Assembly: GCA_026387165.1 (NCBI GenBank)
Contig: JAPLMG010000018.1
Span: 1-6,657 of the forward strand
Direction of reading: 5' to 3'
DNA: 6,657 nucleotides
Source of the DNA: Candidatus Omnitrophota bacterium
GTDB taxonomy: Bacteria; Omnitrophota; Gorgyraeia; 2-01-FULL-45-10
The notes beneath the pieces are model-generated. The model was not told where the DNA came from and made no database searches. It saw nothing but the letters and a program-made list of their open reading frames with translations. A program made the position numbers and the translations under genes. This document shows, piece by piece, positions 1-5,335 of the stretch (its first letter is position 1; each line of letters opens with the position of its first letter).

Positions 1-1720
1 CATTGGCGCCCGGCATACTGCCTGGATTGTTCCCGGTTCCGTCCTTCCAGCTGGTAACATCAGACCAGGTGCCATCCGCGTCCGCATGGACCCATATATA
101 GTCGGCATCCCACCTTACAGCGCCCTCCCTTAGGGTGGATAAATGCGTGATTACCTCTTTTTTGCTGATATTTATGGAATCTTCCACCCATATAGCCGTT
201 AAATTCTCGCTGCCGTTGGTACTTATATACCACGGGTTGCCTTTATCAGAAGAAAGCAGCTTTATACAGGCGTCTGTCGCGCCCTGTAATTTGAAGGCGC
301 CTTCAAAGGTATATGTCTTCCCTGCTTCAAAATAGATTACTTTGCCGGGAGTGGTGCATTCGAAGTTATAAAATGTGATATTTCCGTAGAAGTATGCGGG
401 ATTTGCGTCTGTAGAAACGGTGGTTCGAGCCGCTTCTAATGTGAGACTGCTCGATTTAGGATAAATAATTGAGCCGAAGCCGCCCTCAGGCGGGCCTGTT
501 ATCTGCACGCTTGTACCGATACCCATGGATTCTAATATATCGATATCTCCTGTGGTTCTCTTGATATGGATATTAGGGCTGTCTATCTGCAGAGGTGTAT
601 GCGTGGCACCGAATCTGTTCGCTATTAAAGTGATGCTATTGCCCTGAAGTATGGCTCCGGGAGTCGTATCTATGGCATTATCGGCCTTAAGGGTGAAGTC
701 GCTCGTGACCATATAGGTCGCTTTCAGGCCGTTGCCCTCTATGGTTATAAGATCACCTATTCTTGTGCAGGCGCTTATAAATATGTCTTTGAGCGTTTCT
801 ATCCATATTTTACCATTGGAATCGGCCAAATTGGCGTTTATATTGCCATTGGCCACTATCTTTATCACGCCATCCACCTCTATCATGCCTGTGGCCTTCA
901 CGATACCTGTATTATTGACCGCATTCTCGAATATGTCATTGGCTGTCCTGGCGCTCATCATGACCTGGGCAGCTTCAATCGTGCCTGAATTCTTTATGGC
1001 GTCCTTCACGTCATTACCCTGCATATCGAGCACCTTGCCTGTGGTCTTGTCATTTACTTCGATCTGCATCAGGCCCCTCATGTCGAAGCTCACGGTGACC
1101 TTGTCTCCAGAGGCAAGATTGACCGTGCCGACCCTGGCTACAAGAACGCCATTGTCACCGTTGCATACGGCGCTCGCTATCAAAGCGATATTGCTTCCGG
1201 TGATACGCCCCTCATTCAGTATATACGCATATCTGGAGTTGACATTGTGCTCCAGGATATAATTACCATTTAAGAAATTATTAGCCGATATATCAAGCGT
1301 GGTGGCTATGAGGTTGTTGACATTGATCTGAGCCTGAGGCCCGATATTGATGCCGTTCTGATTCTCAAATACGAAGAGGCCTCTTGGGCAATAGATATTG
1401 CCGTTCCAATAGGTCGGATCATTGCCCAAGACTTTAGCCAATAGCCTGCTGTCATCTGTGGGAAGAAATACTTCTAAGCGCGCCTGCGATCCTACATTGC
1501 CGCTGGCAAGGTCCATCATGCTGATGCTATCGGCAGCGGTCCATGTCTGCGTATTTGTAATGGGGTTAGTTGTTACTGCTACAGTGCCCGGATCGATAAC
1601 TACAGGAAGAGCTGTGGGAGAGATGCCCTGCTCAGGAGCCGCGTCTTCAGCATGAAGACCTGAGCATGCAACTAAAGAGAATGCCAGAACCGTTAAACAC
1701 AAAAGACTTAAAACTTTCAC
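1..1720 (-). CDS. FHA-type two-partner-secretion adhesin/exoprotein, N-terminal part (gene runs off the left edge)
   Basis: My own translation from GTG 1720 gives 573 uninterrupted codons with no stop before the window edge. Residues 1-24 are a signal peptide: a hydrophobic core, then a perfect lipobox LVAC (16-19), but also a possible signal peptidase I site after LHA (24). Residues about 60-280 match the haemagglutination-activity (TPS) domain that directs TpsA proteins to a TpsB outer-membrane pore: NQNGI (120-124, usually NPNGI), then AQINVNNLIATTLDI (130-144) and NNFLNGNY (147-154), followed by beta-helix turns of the type NEGRI, NGDNG, GTVNLASGDKVTV and NNTGIVKA. From about 540 a TWSDVTSW...PGAN segment resembles the W-rich motif found in long beta-helical surface proteins. 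The start is supported by AAAGGTGG (1726-1733) five bases upstream. No TpsB partner lies in the window. Expression is probably set by the c-di-GMP aptamer in its leader. The family is sure; length and ligand are unknown. Confidence 0.9.
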   Translation of the reverse strand, partial: MKVLSLLCLTVLAFSLVACSGLHAEDAAPEQGISPTALPVVIDPGTVAVTTNPITNTQTWTAADSISMMDLASGNVGSQARLEVFLPTDDSRLLAKVLGNDPTYWNGNIYCPRGLFVFENQNGINIGPQAQINVNNLIATTLDISANNFLNGNYILEHNVNSRYAYILNEGRITGSNIALIASAVCNGDNGVLVARVGTVNLASGDKVTVSFDMRGLMQIEVNDKTTGKVLDMQGNDVKDAIKNSGTIEAAQVMMSARTANDIFENAVNNTGIVKATGMIEVDGVIKIVANGNINANLADSNGKIWIETLKDIFISACTRIGDLITIEGNGLKATYMVTSDFTLKADNAIDTTPGAILQGNSITLIANRFGATHTPLQIDSPNIHIKRTTGDIDILESMGIGTSVQITGPPEGGFGSIIYPKSSSLTLEAARTTVSTDANPAYFYGNITFYNFECTTPGKVIYFEAGKTYTFEGAFKLQGATDACIKLLSSDKGNPWYISTNGSENLTAIWVEDSINISKKEVITHLSTLREGAVRWDADYIWVHADADGTWSDVTSWKDGTGNNPGSMPGAN

Positions 1721-1725
1721 TTCTG

Positions 1726-1739
1726 CCACCTTTCGGTAA
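1726..1739 (-). promoter_or_regulatory. Shine-Dalgarno-sequestering hairpin overlapping aptamer P1 (expression platform)
   Basis: Minus-strand TTACC (1739-1735) can pair with GGTGG (1730-1726) around a GAAA loop, giving five pairs, two of them G-U. GGTGG is the core of the adhesin Shine-Dalgarno, and TTACC is also the 3' strand of aptamer P1. The two pairings exclude each other, so ligand-stabilised P1 should leave the ribosome-binding site open. There is no T run, so translational rather than transcriptional control is inferred. Confidence 0.6.
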
Positions 1740-1831
1740 CCGCATCATCCGCCTTCGCATTCAACTCGCTAACACCTGAATGCTTCGGCGGACTGCGTGC
1801 TTTGCACCCTTACCTTTCGGTAAGTTCGCCC
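1735..1831 (-). ncRNA. Cyclic-di-GMP class I (GEMM-I) riboswitch aptamer in the adhesin leader
   Basis: Read on the minus strand, the segment has the GEMM-I parts in order. P1 5' strand is GGGCGAAC (1831-1824). P2 is CTTACC-GAAA-GGTAAG (1824-1809), capped by a GAAA tetraloop. Next comes the conserved GCAAAGC (1805-1799). P3 (1796-1742) is GCA/TGC, an asymmetric G/TGA internal loop where the tetraloop receptor should be, then TCCGCC/GGCGGA, a GAA/GAA loop and GCATTCA/TGAATGC. P1 3' strand is GGTTACC (1741-1735). The P1 pairing reproduces the Vibrio Vc2 pattern, including a C-A mismatch (1828/1737) and an A-G mismatch (1825/1740). The ligand-contacting G20 (G1830) and A47 (A1803) equivalents, placed from memory of Vc2 numbering, are present. 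G rather than A at position 20 favours c-di-GMP over the cGAMP-sensing variants. The call rests on visual alignment. Confidence 0.85.
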
Positions 1832-1859
1832 ATGCACCACTCACTTCGTTCGGGTGCAT
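1832..1859 (-). other. Leader hairpin just 5' of the aptamer
   Basis: ATGCACC and GGTGCAT form a perfect 7-bp stem (1832-1838 with 1853-1859) around a 14-nt loop. It abuts the first P1 base of the aptamer in the leader RNA. It may stack on P1 or act as a spacer; function is unknown. Confidence 0.6.
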
Positions 1860-1861
1860 GA

Positions 1862-1904
1862 CCCTGAACCGGAGTCCCACGAAGTGGGACGACTGGTTCA
1901 CGGG
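1862..1904 (-). other. Long interrupted hairpin in the adhesin leader
   Basis: Nested stems are visible: CCC/GGG (1862-1864 with 1902-1904), TGAACC/GGTTCA (1865-1870 with 1895-1900) and GTCCCAC/GTGGGAC (1874-1880 with 1884-1890) around a three-base loop. No T run follows on either strand, so it is not a standard terminator. It lies upstream of the aptamer in the leader and matches no RNA family I can name. A second regulatory domain or a stabilising element are both possible. Confidence 0.6.
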
Positions 1905-1933
1905 CTTTATCGCTTGCAGCAAAGAGCTAAATG

Positions 1934-2030
1934 ATTCTAACTTTCAAAACCAACCTGCTATTCTAACCGAATATTTTGCATTACTAACTAACTTCTTTTC
2001 ATTGCTAACCGGATTTTTTATTCACTTAAC
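1934..2030 (-). repeat. Five loosely periodic ATTnCTAAC-type motifs between promoter and aptamer
   Basis: ATTCTAAC (1934-1941), ATTCTAAC (1960-1967), ATTACTAAC (1980-1988), ATTGCTAAC (2001-2009) and the weaker ATTCACTTAAC (2020-2030) start 26, 20, 21 and 19 bases apart. The last four sit roughly two helical turns apart, just downstream of the predicted transcription start. They could be protein-binding sites on DNA or repeated single-stranded GTTAG-type motifs in the leader RNA. No family is assigned. Confidence 0.45.
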
Positions 2031-2043
2031 CCCTACAACATTA

Positions 2044-2071
2044 AATATATCATAGTATCATTGATTGTCAA
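2044..2071 (-). promoter_or_regulatory. Sigma70-type promoter of the adhesin transcript
   Basis: On the minus strand a perfect -35 TTGACA (2071-2066) is followed after 16 bases by TATATT (2049-2044). Transcription would start near 2037, giving a leader of about 320 nt, long enough for the riboswitch and the upstream hairpins. Confidence 0.7.
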
Positions 2072-2115
2072 TAGACTATATCCTAATGTTTCATTGTTAA
2101 CGGCTAATAGGGTAG

Positions 2116-2175
2116 AAAAAGGGGACACTCATCTTTTACCAGTAGAACACTGCGTAAAGATGGGTGTCCCCTTTT
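2116..2175. repeat. REP-like 60-bp hairpin, copy 1
   Basis: AAAAGGGGACACTCATCTTT pairs with its near-perfect complement ending CCCCTTTT (one T-G wobble). The loop contains its own CAGT-AGAAC-ACTG mini-stem, so the whole unit folds as one long hairpin. It is identical over 60 bases to the copy at 2446-2505. The shape (GGGGACAC...GTGTCCCC flanked by A and T runs) resembles REP-type elements mobilised by Y1/RAYT transposases, but no such gene is in the window. With a T run on each strand it could also end transcription in either direction. Confidence 0.85.
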
Positions 2176-2445
2176 TTCCTTAAGGGTACCCTACCGGATT
2201 GAGCTTAGGGGCAGGCGGGTTTAAGCCCATCCTCTGCCTGCACAGGCCGGGGCTGGGCCTATCTATTTCTGCCTGTACAGCCCCGGCCTGGACCAGCAGT
2301 GAGCTTGGGGAGCTGGCCATACCCTATTCGTCACTGCGAGCCCTGCACTTGAATTTTCCCAATTTTCTTCATGCTATATCCGGATTGCTTCCCATTGATC
2401 GTCATTGCGGGCAAAATGGAAAGACTCATTTTTATGCAGTGGTTT
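2176..2445. other. Intergenic spacer between the two REP-like copies
   Basis: I see no gene here. An 82-codon plus-strand open frame (2199-2447) lacks a Shine-Dalgarno, crosses the GC-rich inverted repeat and fragments of the dispersed repeat, and has no recognisable domain. The stretch holds the palindrome AGGGTACCCT (2183-2192), the 13-bp inverted repeat, and fragments of the ATTGCGAG repeat family at 2329-2343, 2382-2393 and 2400-2412. Confidence 0.6.
2243..2290. repeat. GC-rich 13-bp perfect inverted repeat
   Basis: CAGGCCGGGGCTG (2243-2255) and CAGCCCCGGCCTG (2278-2290) are exact reverse complements separated by 22 bases. A direct repeat is superimposed: CTGCCTGCACAG (2234-2245) and CTGCCTGTACAG (2269-2280). 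No T run follows, so it is not an obvious terminator. Confidence 0.7.
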
Positions 2446-2505
2446 AAAAAGGGGACACTCATCTTTTACCAGTAGAACACTGCGTAAAGATGGGTGTCCC
2501 CTTTT
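2446..2505. repeat. REP-like 60-bp hairpin, copy 2
   Basis: Identical in sequence and orientation to 2116-2175, starting 330 bases further on. The identity covers stem, loop and flanking A/T runs; the flanks then differ (TTT before and AAG after, against TAG and TTCC for copy 1). This suggests two recent insertions of the same element rather than duplication of a larger segment. Confidence 0.85.
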
Positions 2506-2514
2506 AAGTTTTTG

Positions 2515-2860
2515 AAAAGTCTTTGCGGGTTCCAAAAGCTTCAAAACGTTTTTCCACTGAAATATTTTCAACAAAATTGTTTTCCGCAGAATTATTATTT
2601 TCGTAATTATCTTTTGTAAAAGCATCTTTTATATTTTGGATCTTTAAAAAGATTATGCGAGTTTTAGAAATTCCAAAAGTTCTAAAAACTCCAAAACTTT
2701 TTTTGTGAAATATTATTCCACAAATTCATTTTTGGGTTTTTTAGCAAAAATATTTTTCTTTATAATCATTTTCCATATTTTTTGAAAGATCTATTTTGCT
2801 GAAAAAGTTTTCTACAAGATTTTTATTCGCAAAAATATTTTGTGTACAAATATTTGATGC
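2515..2860. repeat. AT-rich block with degenerate direct repeats
   Basis: The composition is strikingly richer in A and T than the neighbouring genes. Two copies align by eye: 2515-2584 and 2646-2732 share TTGCGGGTT/ATGCGAGTT, CCAAAAG, TC, AAAAC, TTTTT, TGAAATATT and CAACAAA/CCACAAA in order. A third partial copy covers about 2786-2825. On the minus strand the copies encode related peptides (NNFVENIS, NEFVE-stop, NKNLVENFF), so this could be the wreck of a short Asn/Glu-rich coding region. Stops break any longer frame and no family is recognised. Confidence 0.45.
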
Positions 2861-3016
2861 AGCAACTTCATCTTTTCTATTTGATCCATTTCTTTGCTTA
2901 CCTCTTTTTTTCTGCGGTCAATGCTATACACTGCGATCCTGAAAAGGCCGCAGTATACTTGCTGGCTGATTAAAAAAAAATTTTTACGCCCGCAAAGCTG
3001 TAGACAGGCAGTAGGC

Positions 3017-3041
3017 ACAAAATTTGCGCGGCAAATTTTGT
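3017..3041. repeat. 11-bp perfect inverted repeat
   Basis: ACAAAATTTGC (3017-3027) and GCAAATTTTGT (3031-3041) are exact reverse complements around a 3-base spacer. The element directly adjoins the dispersed ATTGC repeat that begins at 3042. Confidence 0.65.
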
Positions 3042-3082
3042 AGATTGCTTCGCCCTCACAAAAGTTCGGGCTCGCAATGACG
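3042..3082 (-). repeat. Dispersed ATTGCGAG/GAAGCAATCT repeat, reverse copy
   Basis: AGATTGCTTCGCCC at one end and GGGCTCGCAATGACG at the other form an imperfect inverted repeat. The reverse complement matches the element at 6602-6637 at both ends (GTCATTGCGAG... and ...GAAGCAATCT) with a different centre. This is the pattern of a short, genome-dispersed hairpin repeat that I recall being common in uncultured bacterial genomes. Confidence 0.7.
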
Positions 3083-3268
3083 GTAATAGACCGGAGCTTT
3101 AAGAAGCAATGGTAAAAAGGGCCTGACTCAACGCGTCTATTAAGCCGTGAATGGGTCCGGTCCATTTTTACATGCAGGGACCTGTATTTAGCGCGTAATG
3201 AAGGCGTTTAAGCCGTGGATGCATGGCACTGTGGGCGTTTTAGCGTGGCACTTGAGCTCAAAATGGCT
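3083..3268. other. Gene-free spacer with a third hairpin element and short direct repeats
   Basis: An imperfect inverted repeat pairs 3112-3130 with 3152-3171 (GTAAAAA...TTTTTAC ends, core GGCCTGACTCA against TGGGTCCGGTCC). It resembles another REP-like unit in layout. TTAAGCCGTGAATG (3140-3153) recurs as TTAAGCCGTGGATG (3208-3221). The 117-codon minus-strand open frame at 2812-3165 runs across these repeats and the dispersed repeat, so I do not regard it as a gene. Confidence 0.5.
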
Positions 3269-3273
3269 ATAAT

Positions 3274-3298
3274 AAGCGCTATTAGTTGAATAGCGTTA
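3274..3298 (-). terminator. Probable weak terminator of the sensor kinase gene
   Basis: Just after the TAG stop (3301-3299), minus-strand CGCTATT (3295-3289) and AATAGCG (3283-3277) form a perfect 7-bp stem around a 5-base loop. It is followed by CTTATTATA rather than a clean T run. Position and stem favour a terminator; the poor T tract lowers confidence. Confidence 0.45.
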
Positions 3299-5233
3299 CT
3301 ATTTTGCTGAGAGGCTGTTCGGAATGCGGAAAAATATTGTGGTGCCCTTTCCCTGCTCACTTTTGGCGAAGATCTGGCCTTTATGAGACTCTATGATCCC
3401 CTTGGCTATGAAAAGGCCTATTCCCTGGCTGCGCGATCTTTTGAATAGGGCTGCCACTTCCTGCTCCGCCATCCCTCTCCCGGTGTCGGATACCGCAAAT
3501 TCCGCTTCCTTTGGCAGGTACCTTAGCGACATCTTAATAGAGCCGGTTTTGGTTGCTCCAATCGCGTTTTCCAATAGGATGGTCAATGCATCATTTATTC
3601 TGACAGGATCGGCTAAAACGTCTACCGCAGTCTTTGGGATATCTATATTGAGCTTGAGATTGCGGGCCGATATCTTCGACTCGAAGTTAAGGACAGCATC
3701 CTTTAACAGTGCCCTTGCATCGACACGCTGCATTTTTAGCTCAAGGCCGCCTGAATCTATGCTTGCCATATAGGCGAGTTTTTTCACGGTATCTTTGAGC
3801 AGAGAAGCTATCTTCGTCATCTCATCGATCATATGTTTGTATTTTTCGCTCGCCTGAATGGACGCATCCTCATTTAACATAGTCAAGGCGCGCTCTATCG
3901 AAAGAACGGATTGTTCGATCCGGCTCTTTATAAGTTGTTCTATATTTTCGCCTCGCTTCTTAAGTTCACCCTCAACCTCAACGCGCCTATCGGTTTCCCG
4001 GCGCATAAGGATCGAGGAGACCATATTTATTTTAAGCTCATCCGCCATTGCGTGAAGAGAGCCGGCCAGCTCCTTGATAAAATCGCCTCCCCGCACATCC
4101 ATTTTGTGATCGAGATCGCCCTTGCCTATACGCCTCATCCATTCCTCGAGCTCCGCCGCCGGGCGCGCGTACGTCTTCCTGAAGATGCGCGCCGTGGCAA
4201 ATATGGCGAGAATTACAAGGATCAAGCATAGTATGGATGTCTCGACGACGAATCTGTTGAGGCCGCTGTATATCTCTTCAGTATCTTTCATGGCTATAAC
4301 GTCCCATTCTATGCGGCGCTTCATAAGCAGAGGGTTGTCTATCCTGGTGAATCCCGCCATGACGGGCTTAGTATGTCCAAAAACGCGGTTCATTACTGTA
4401 GATCCGGTTTTACCGGTCAAAAGTTTTTGCAGTTCTTTGTAATCGCAAAATTTTTGAGCGAATGGTTTTGTCTCTGGATAGAATAACAGATAATTTCTTC
4501 CGTCAACTATAGACAGATTGCCTGTCCGGCCCATTCGTATATTCCTGACGGGATCAAAGAACATTTCAATATCCAAAAGCACCCTGTATACGCCTATGAC
4601 CCCCTGGGCCTTATCTCTTATGGGGCCAGCGAACGGAAGGCACCATGATGAGCTTTTATCATCGAATACCACTTCGCCCACGGCAAAATCGCCCTGCCCC
4701 TTGTTGAAAGCGGCCTGCCACCAGTCTTTATCCGTCTGATAGAGCTCTTTTGTATGGCCGGTTGAGGCTGCTACACCCCCGAACTTATCCGTCACCACGA
4801 TCTCTCTTATTCCCATTCCGGATTTCGTATGGCAGGATAGCGAAGGGATAACTTCGTTCGCCAGATGTTCCCTTATCGCAGGATCGTAGCCGGGTGATGT
4901 TAAAAAAGATCCGCTCATTTGGCCCATATATGCCTGCCTCTTTTTTTCATCGGCAGGATATAAAGCGTTGATAGCTGTTATTGTATCTTCGCAGGTCCGG
5001 CACTTCGTGTGAGCCTCCAGCGCAGAAAACTGGTGATCCATGACGCGCATTACGCCTCTTGCTGCAAGCTGGGATACGGCCAGCTCATGCTCCGCCTCCG
5101 TTTTGCGCGCCGCATGATGCAGCAATGTGTAACCGATGATTATGCCGGCAGTCGACAGGAAGAAGATCAAAGAACCTATGAGGAGAAGCTCTTTCCGTAT
5201 CCGTGCTTGAATATCCCTGCTATATTTTTTCAT
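3299..5233 (-). CDS. Membrane sensor protein of histidine-kinase type (dCache-HAMP-HATPase) lacking the usual phospho-acceptor histidine
   Basis: The protein is 644 aa from ATG 5233. TM1 spans about 16-38. A periplasmic region of about 290 residues looks like a dCache ligand-sensing domain (REIVVTDKFGGVAAST, then DKDWWQAAF and GDFAVGEVVFD, with a second lobe beginning GRTGNLSIVDGRNYLLFYPET). TM2 is about 328-350, followed by HAMP (about 351-406, GKGDLDHKMD) and a coiled linker. HATPase_c covers about 504-640: N box ENA (Asn556), G1 box DTGRGM (583-588) and G2 box GIGL (604-607), with a short ATP lid. Where HisKA normally reads SHELRTP the sequence is SRIEQSV (437-443), so no phospho-acceptor His is seen. 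No response regulator is adjacent. An in-frame ATG at 5275 lies upstream of the predicted transcription start, so 5233 is preferred despite a weak GAGA-type ribosome site. The signal sensed is unknown. Confidence 0.88.
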   Translation of the reverse strand: MKKYSRDIQARIRKELLLIGSLIFFLSTAGIIIGYTLLHHAARKTEAEHELAVSQLAARGVMRVMDHQFSALEAHTKCRTCEDTITAINALYPADEKKRQAYMGQMSGSFLTSPGYDPAIREHLANEVIPSLSCHTKSGMGIREIVVTDKFGGVAASTGHTKELYQTDKDWWQAAFNKGQGDFAVGEVVFDDKSSSWCLPFAGPIRDKAQGVIGVYRVLLDIEMFFDPVRNIRMGRTGNLSIVDGRNYLLFYPETKPFAQKFCDYKELQKLLTGKTGSTVMNRVFGHTKPVMAGFTRIDNPLLMKRRIEWDVIAMKDTEEIYSGLNRFVVETSILCLILVILAIFATARIFRKTYARPAAELEEWMRRIGKGDLDHKMDVRGGDFIKELAGSLHAMADELKINMVSSILMRRETDRRVEVEGELKKRGENIEQLIKSRIEQSVLSIERALTMLNEDASIQASEKYKHMIDEMTKIASLLKDTVKKLAYMASIDSGGLELKMQRVDARALLKDAVLNFESKISARNLKLNIDIPKTAVDVLADPVRINDALTILLENAIGATKTGSIKMSLRYLPKEAEFAVSDTGRGMAEQEVAALFKRSRSQGIGLFIAKGIIESHKGQIFAKSEQGKGTTIFFRIPNSLSAK

Positions 5234-5263
5234 ATCCGATCTCTCACAGTCATAGTTTAACGT

Positions 5264-5292
5264 AATATAGCACATAAGCTGTAGGTCGTCAA
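5264..5292 (-). promoter_or_regulatory. Promoter of the sensor kinase gene
   Basis: On the minus strand TTGACG (5292-5287) is followed after 17 bases by TATATT (5269-5264), with TGC before it giving an extended -10. The start would fall near 5257, leaving a leader of about 24 bases before ATG 5233. This excludes the upstream in-frame ATG at 5275, which sits inside the promoter spacer. Confidence 0.7.
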
Positions 5293-5307
5293 ATCATTCG
5301 GGGCGAT

Positions 5308-5335
5308 TTGTAAATTCCCTGTTTTGTGATATAAT
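5308..5335 (+). promoter_or_regulatory. Promoter of glgC
   Basis: TTGTAA (5308-5313), a 16-base spacer and a perfect TATAAT (5330-5335), with TGA directly before it forming an extended -10 (TGnTATAAT). The start would be near 5342, giving a leader of about 19 bases that already contains the AGAAGGA ribosome site (5348-5354). It is divergent from the kinase promoter, with the -35 boxes about 15 bp apart. Confidence 0.75.

Noticed and set aside
732..1262. 176-codon plus-strand open frame inside the adhesin
   Set aside because: It is antisense to a TPS-domain gene whose minus-strand translation matches the family over its length; the plus-strand peptide has no family features.
1735..1831. cGAMP-sensing (GEMM-Ib) variant of the riboswitch
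   Set aside because: Those variants carry A at the position equivalent to G20; here it is G (1830), which favours c-di-GMP.
1862..1904. Intrinsic terminator in the adhesin leader
   Set aside because: The stem is strong, but no T run follows on either strand.
2199..2447. 82-codon plus-strand open frame
   Set aside because: No ribosome site, crosses the GC-rich inverted repeat and dispersed-repeat fragments, ends at the edge of a REP-like copy, and has no recognisable domain.
2116..2505. CRISPR array
   Set aside because: Only two copies, 60 bp long and self-complementary throughout, with a 270-bp gap; no regular spacers and no cas genes.
2374..2625. 83-codon minus-strand open frame
   Set aside because: It reads straight through the REP-like hairpin and half of the degenerate AT-rich repeat; the peptide is low-complexity Ile/Leu/Lys.
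2812..3165. 117-codon minus-strand open frame
   Set aside because: Part of it is a translation of the dispersed repeat and the 11-bp palindrome, and the rest is AT-rich low-complexity sequence without a plausible start.
4980..5010. Cytochrome-type haem site in the sensor (CRTC)
   Set aside because: CxxC is followed by Glu, not His, so it does not meet the CxxCH rule.
5234..5275. Longer N-terminus of the sensor kinase from ATG 5275
   Set aside because: That ATG lies inside the promoter spacer, upstream of the predicted transcript start, has no ribosome site, and adds 14 residues before a normal MKK-TM beginning.
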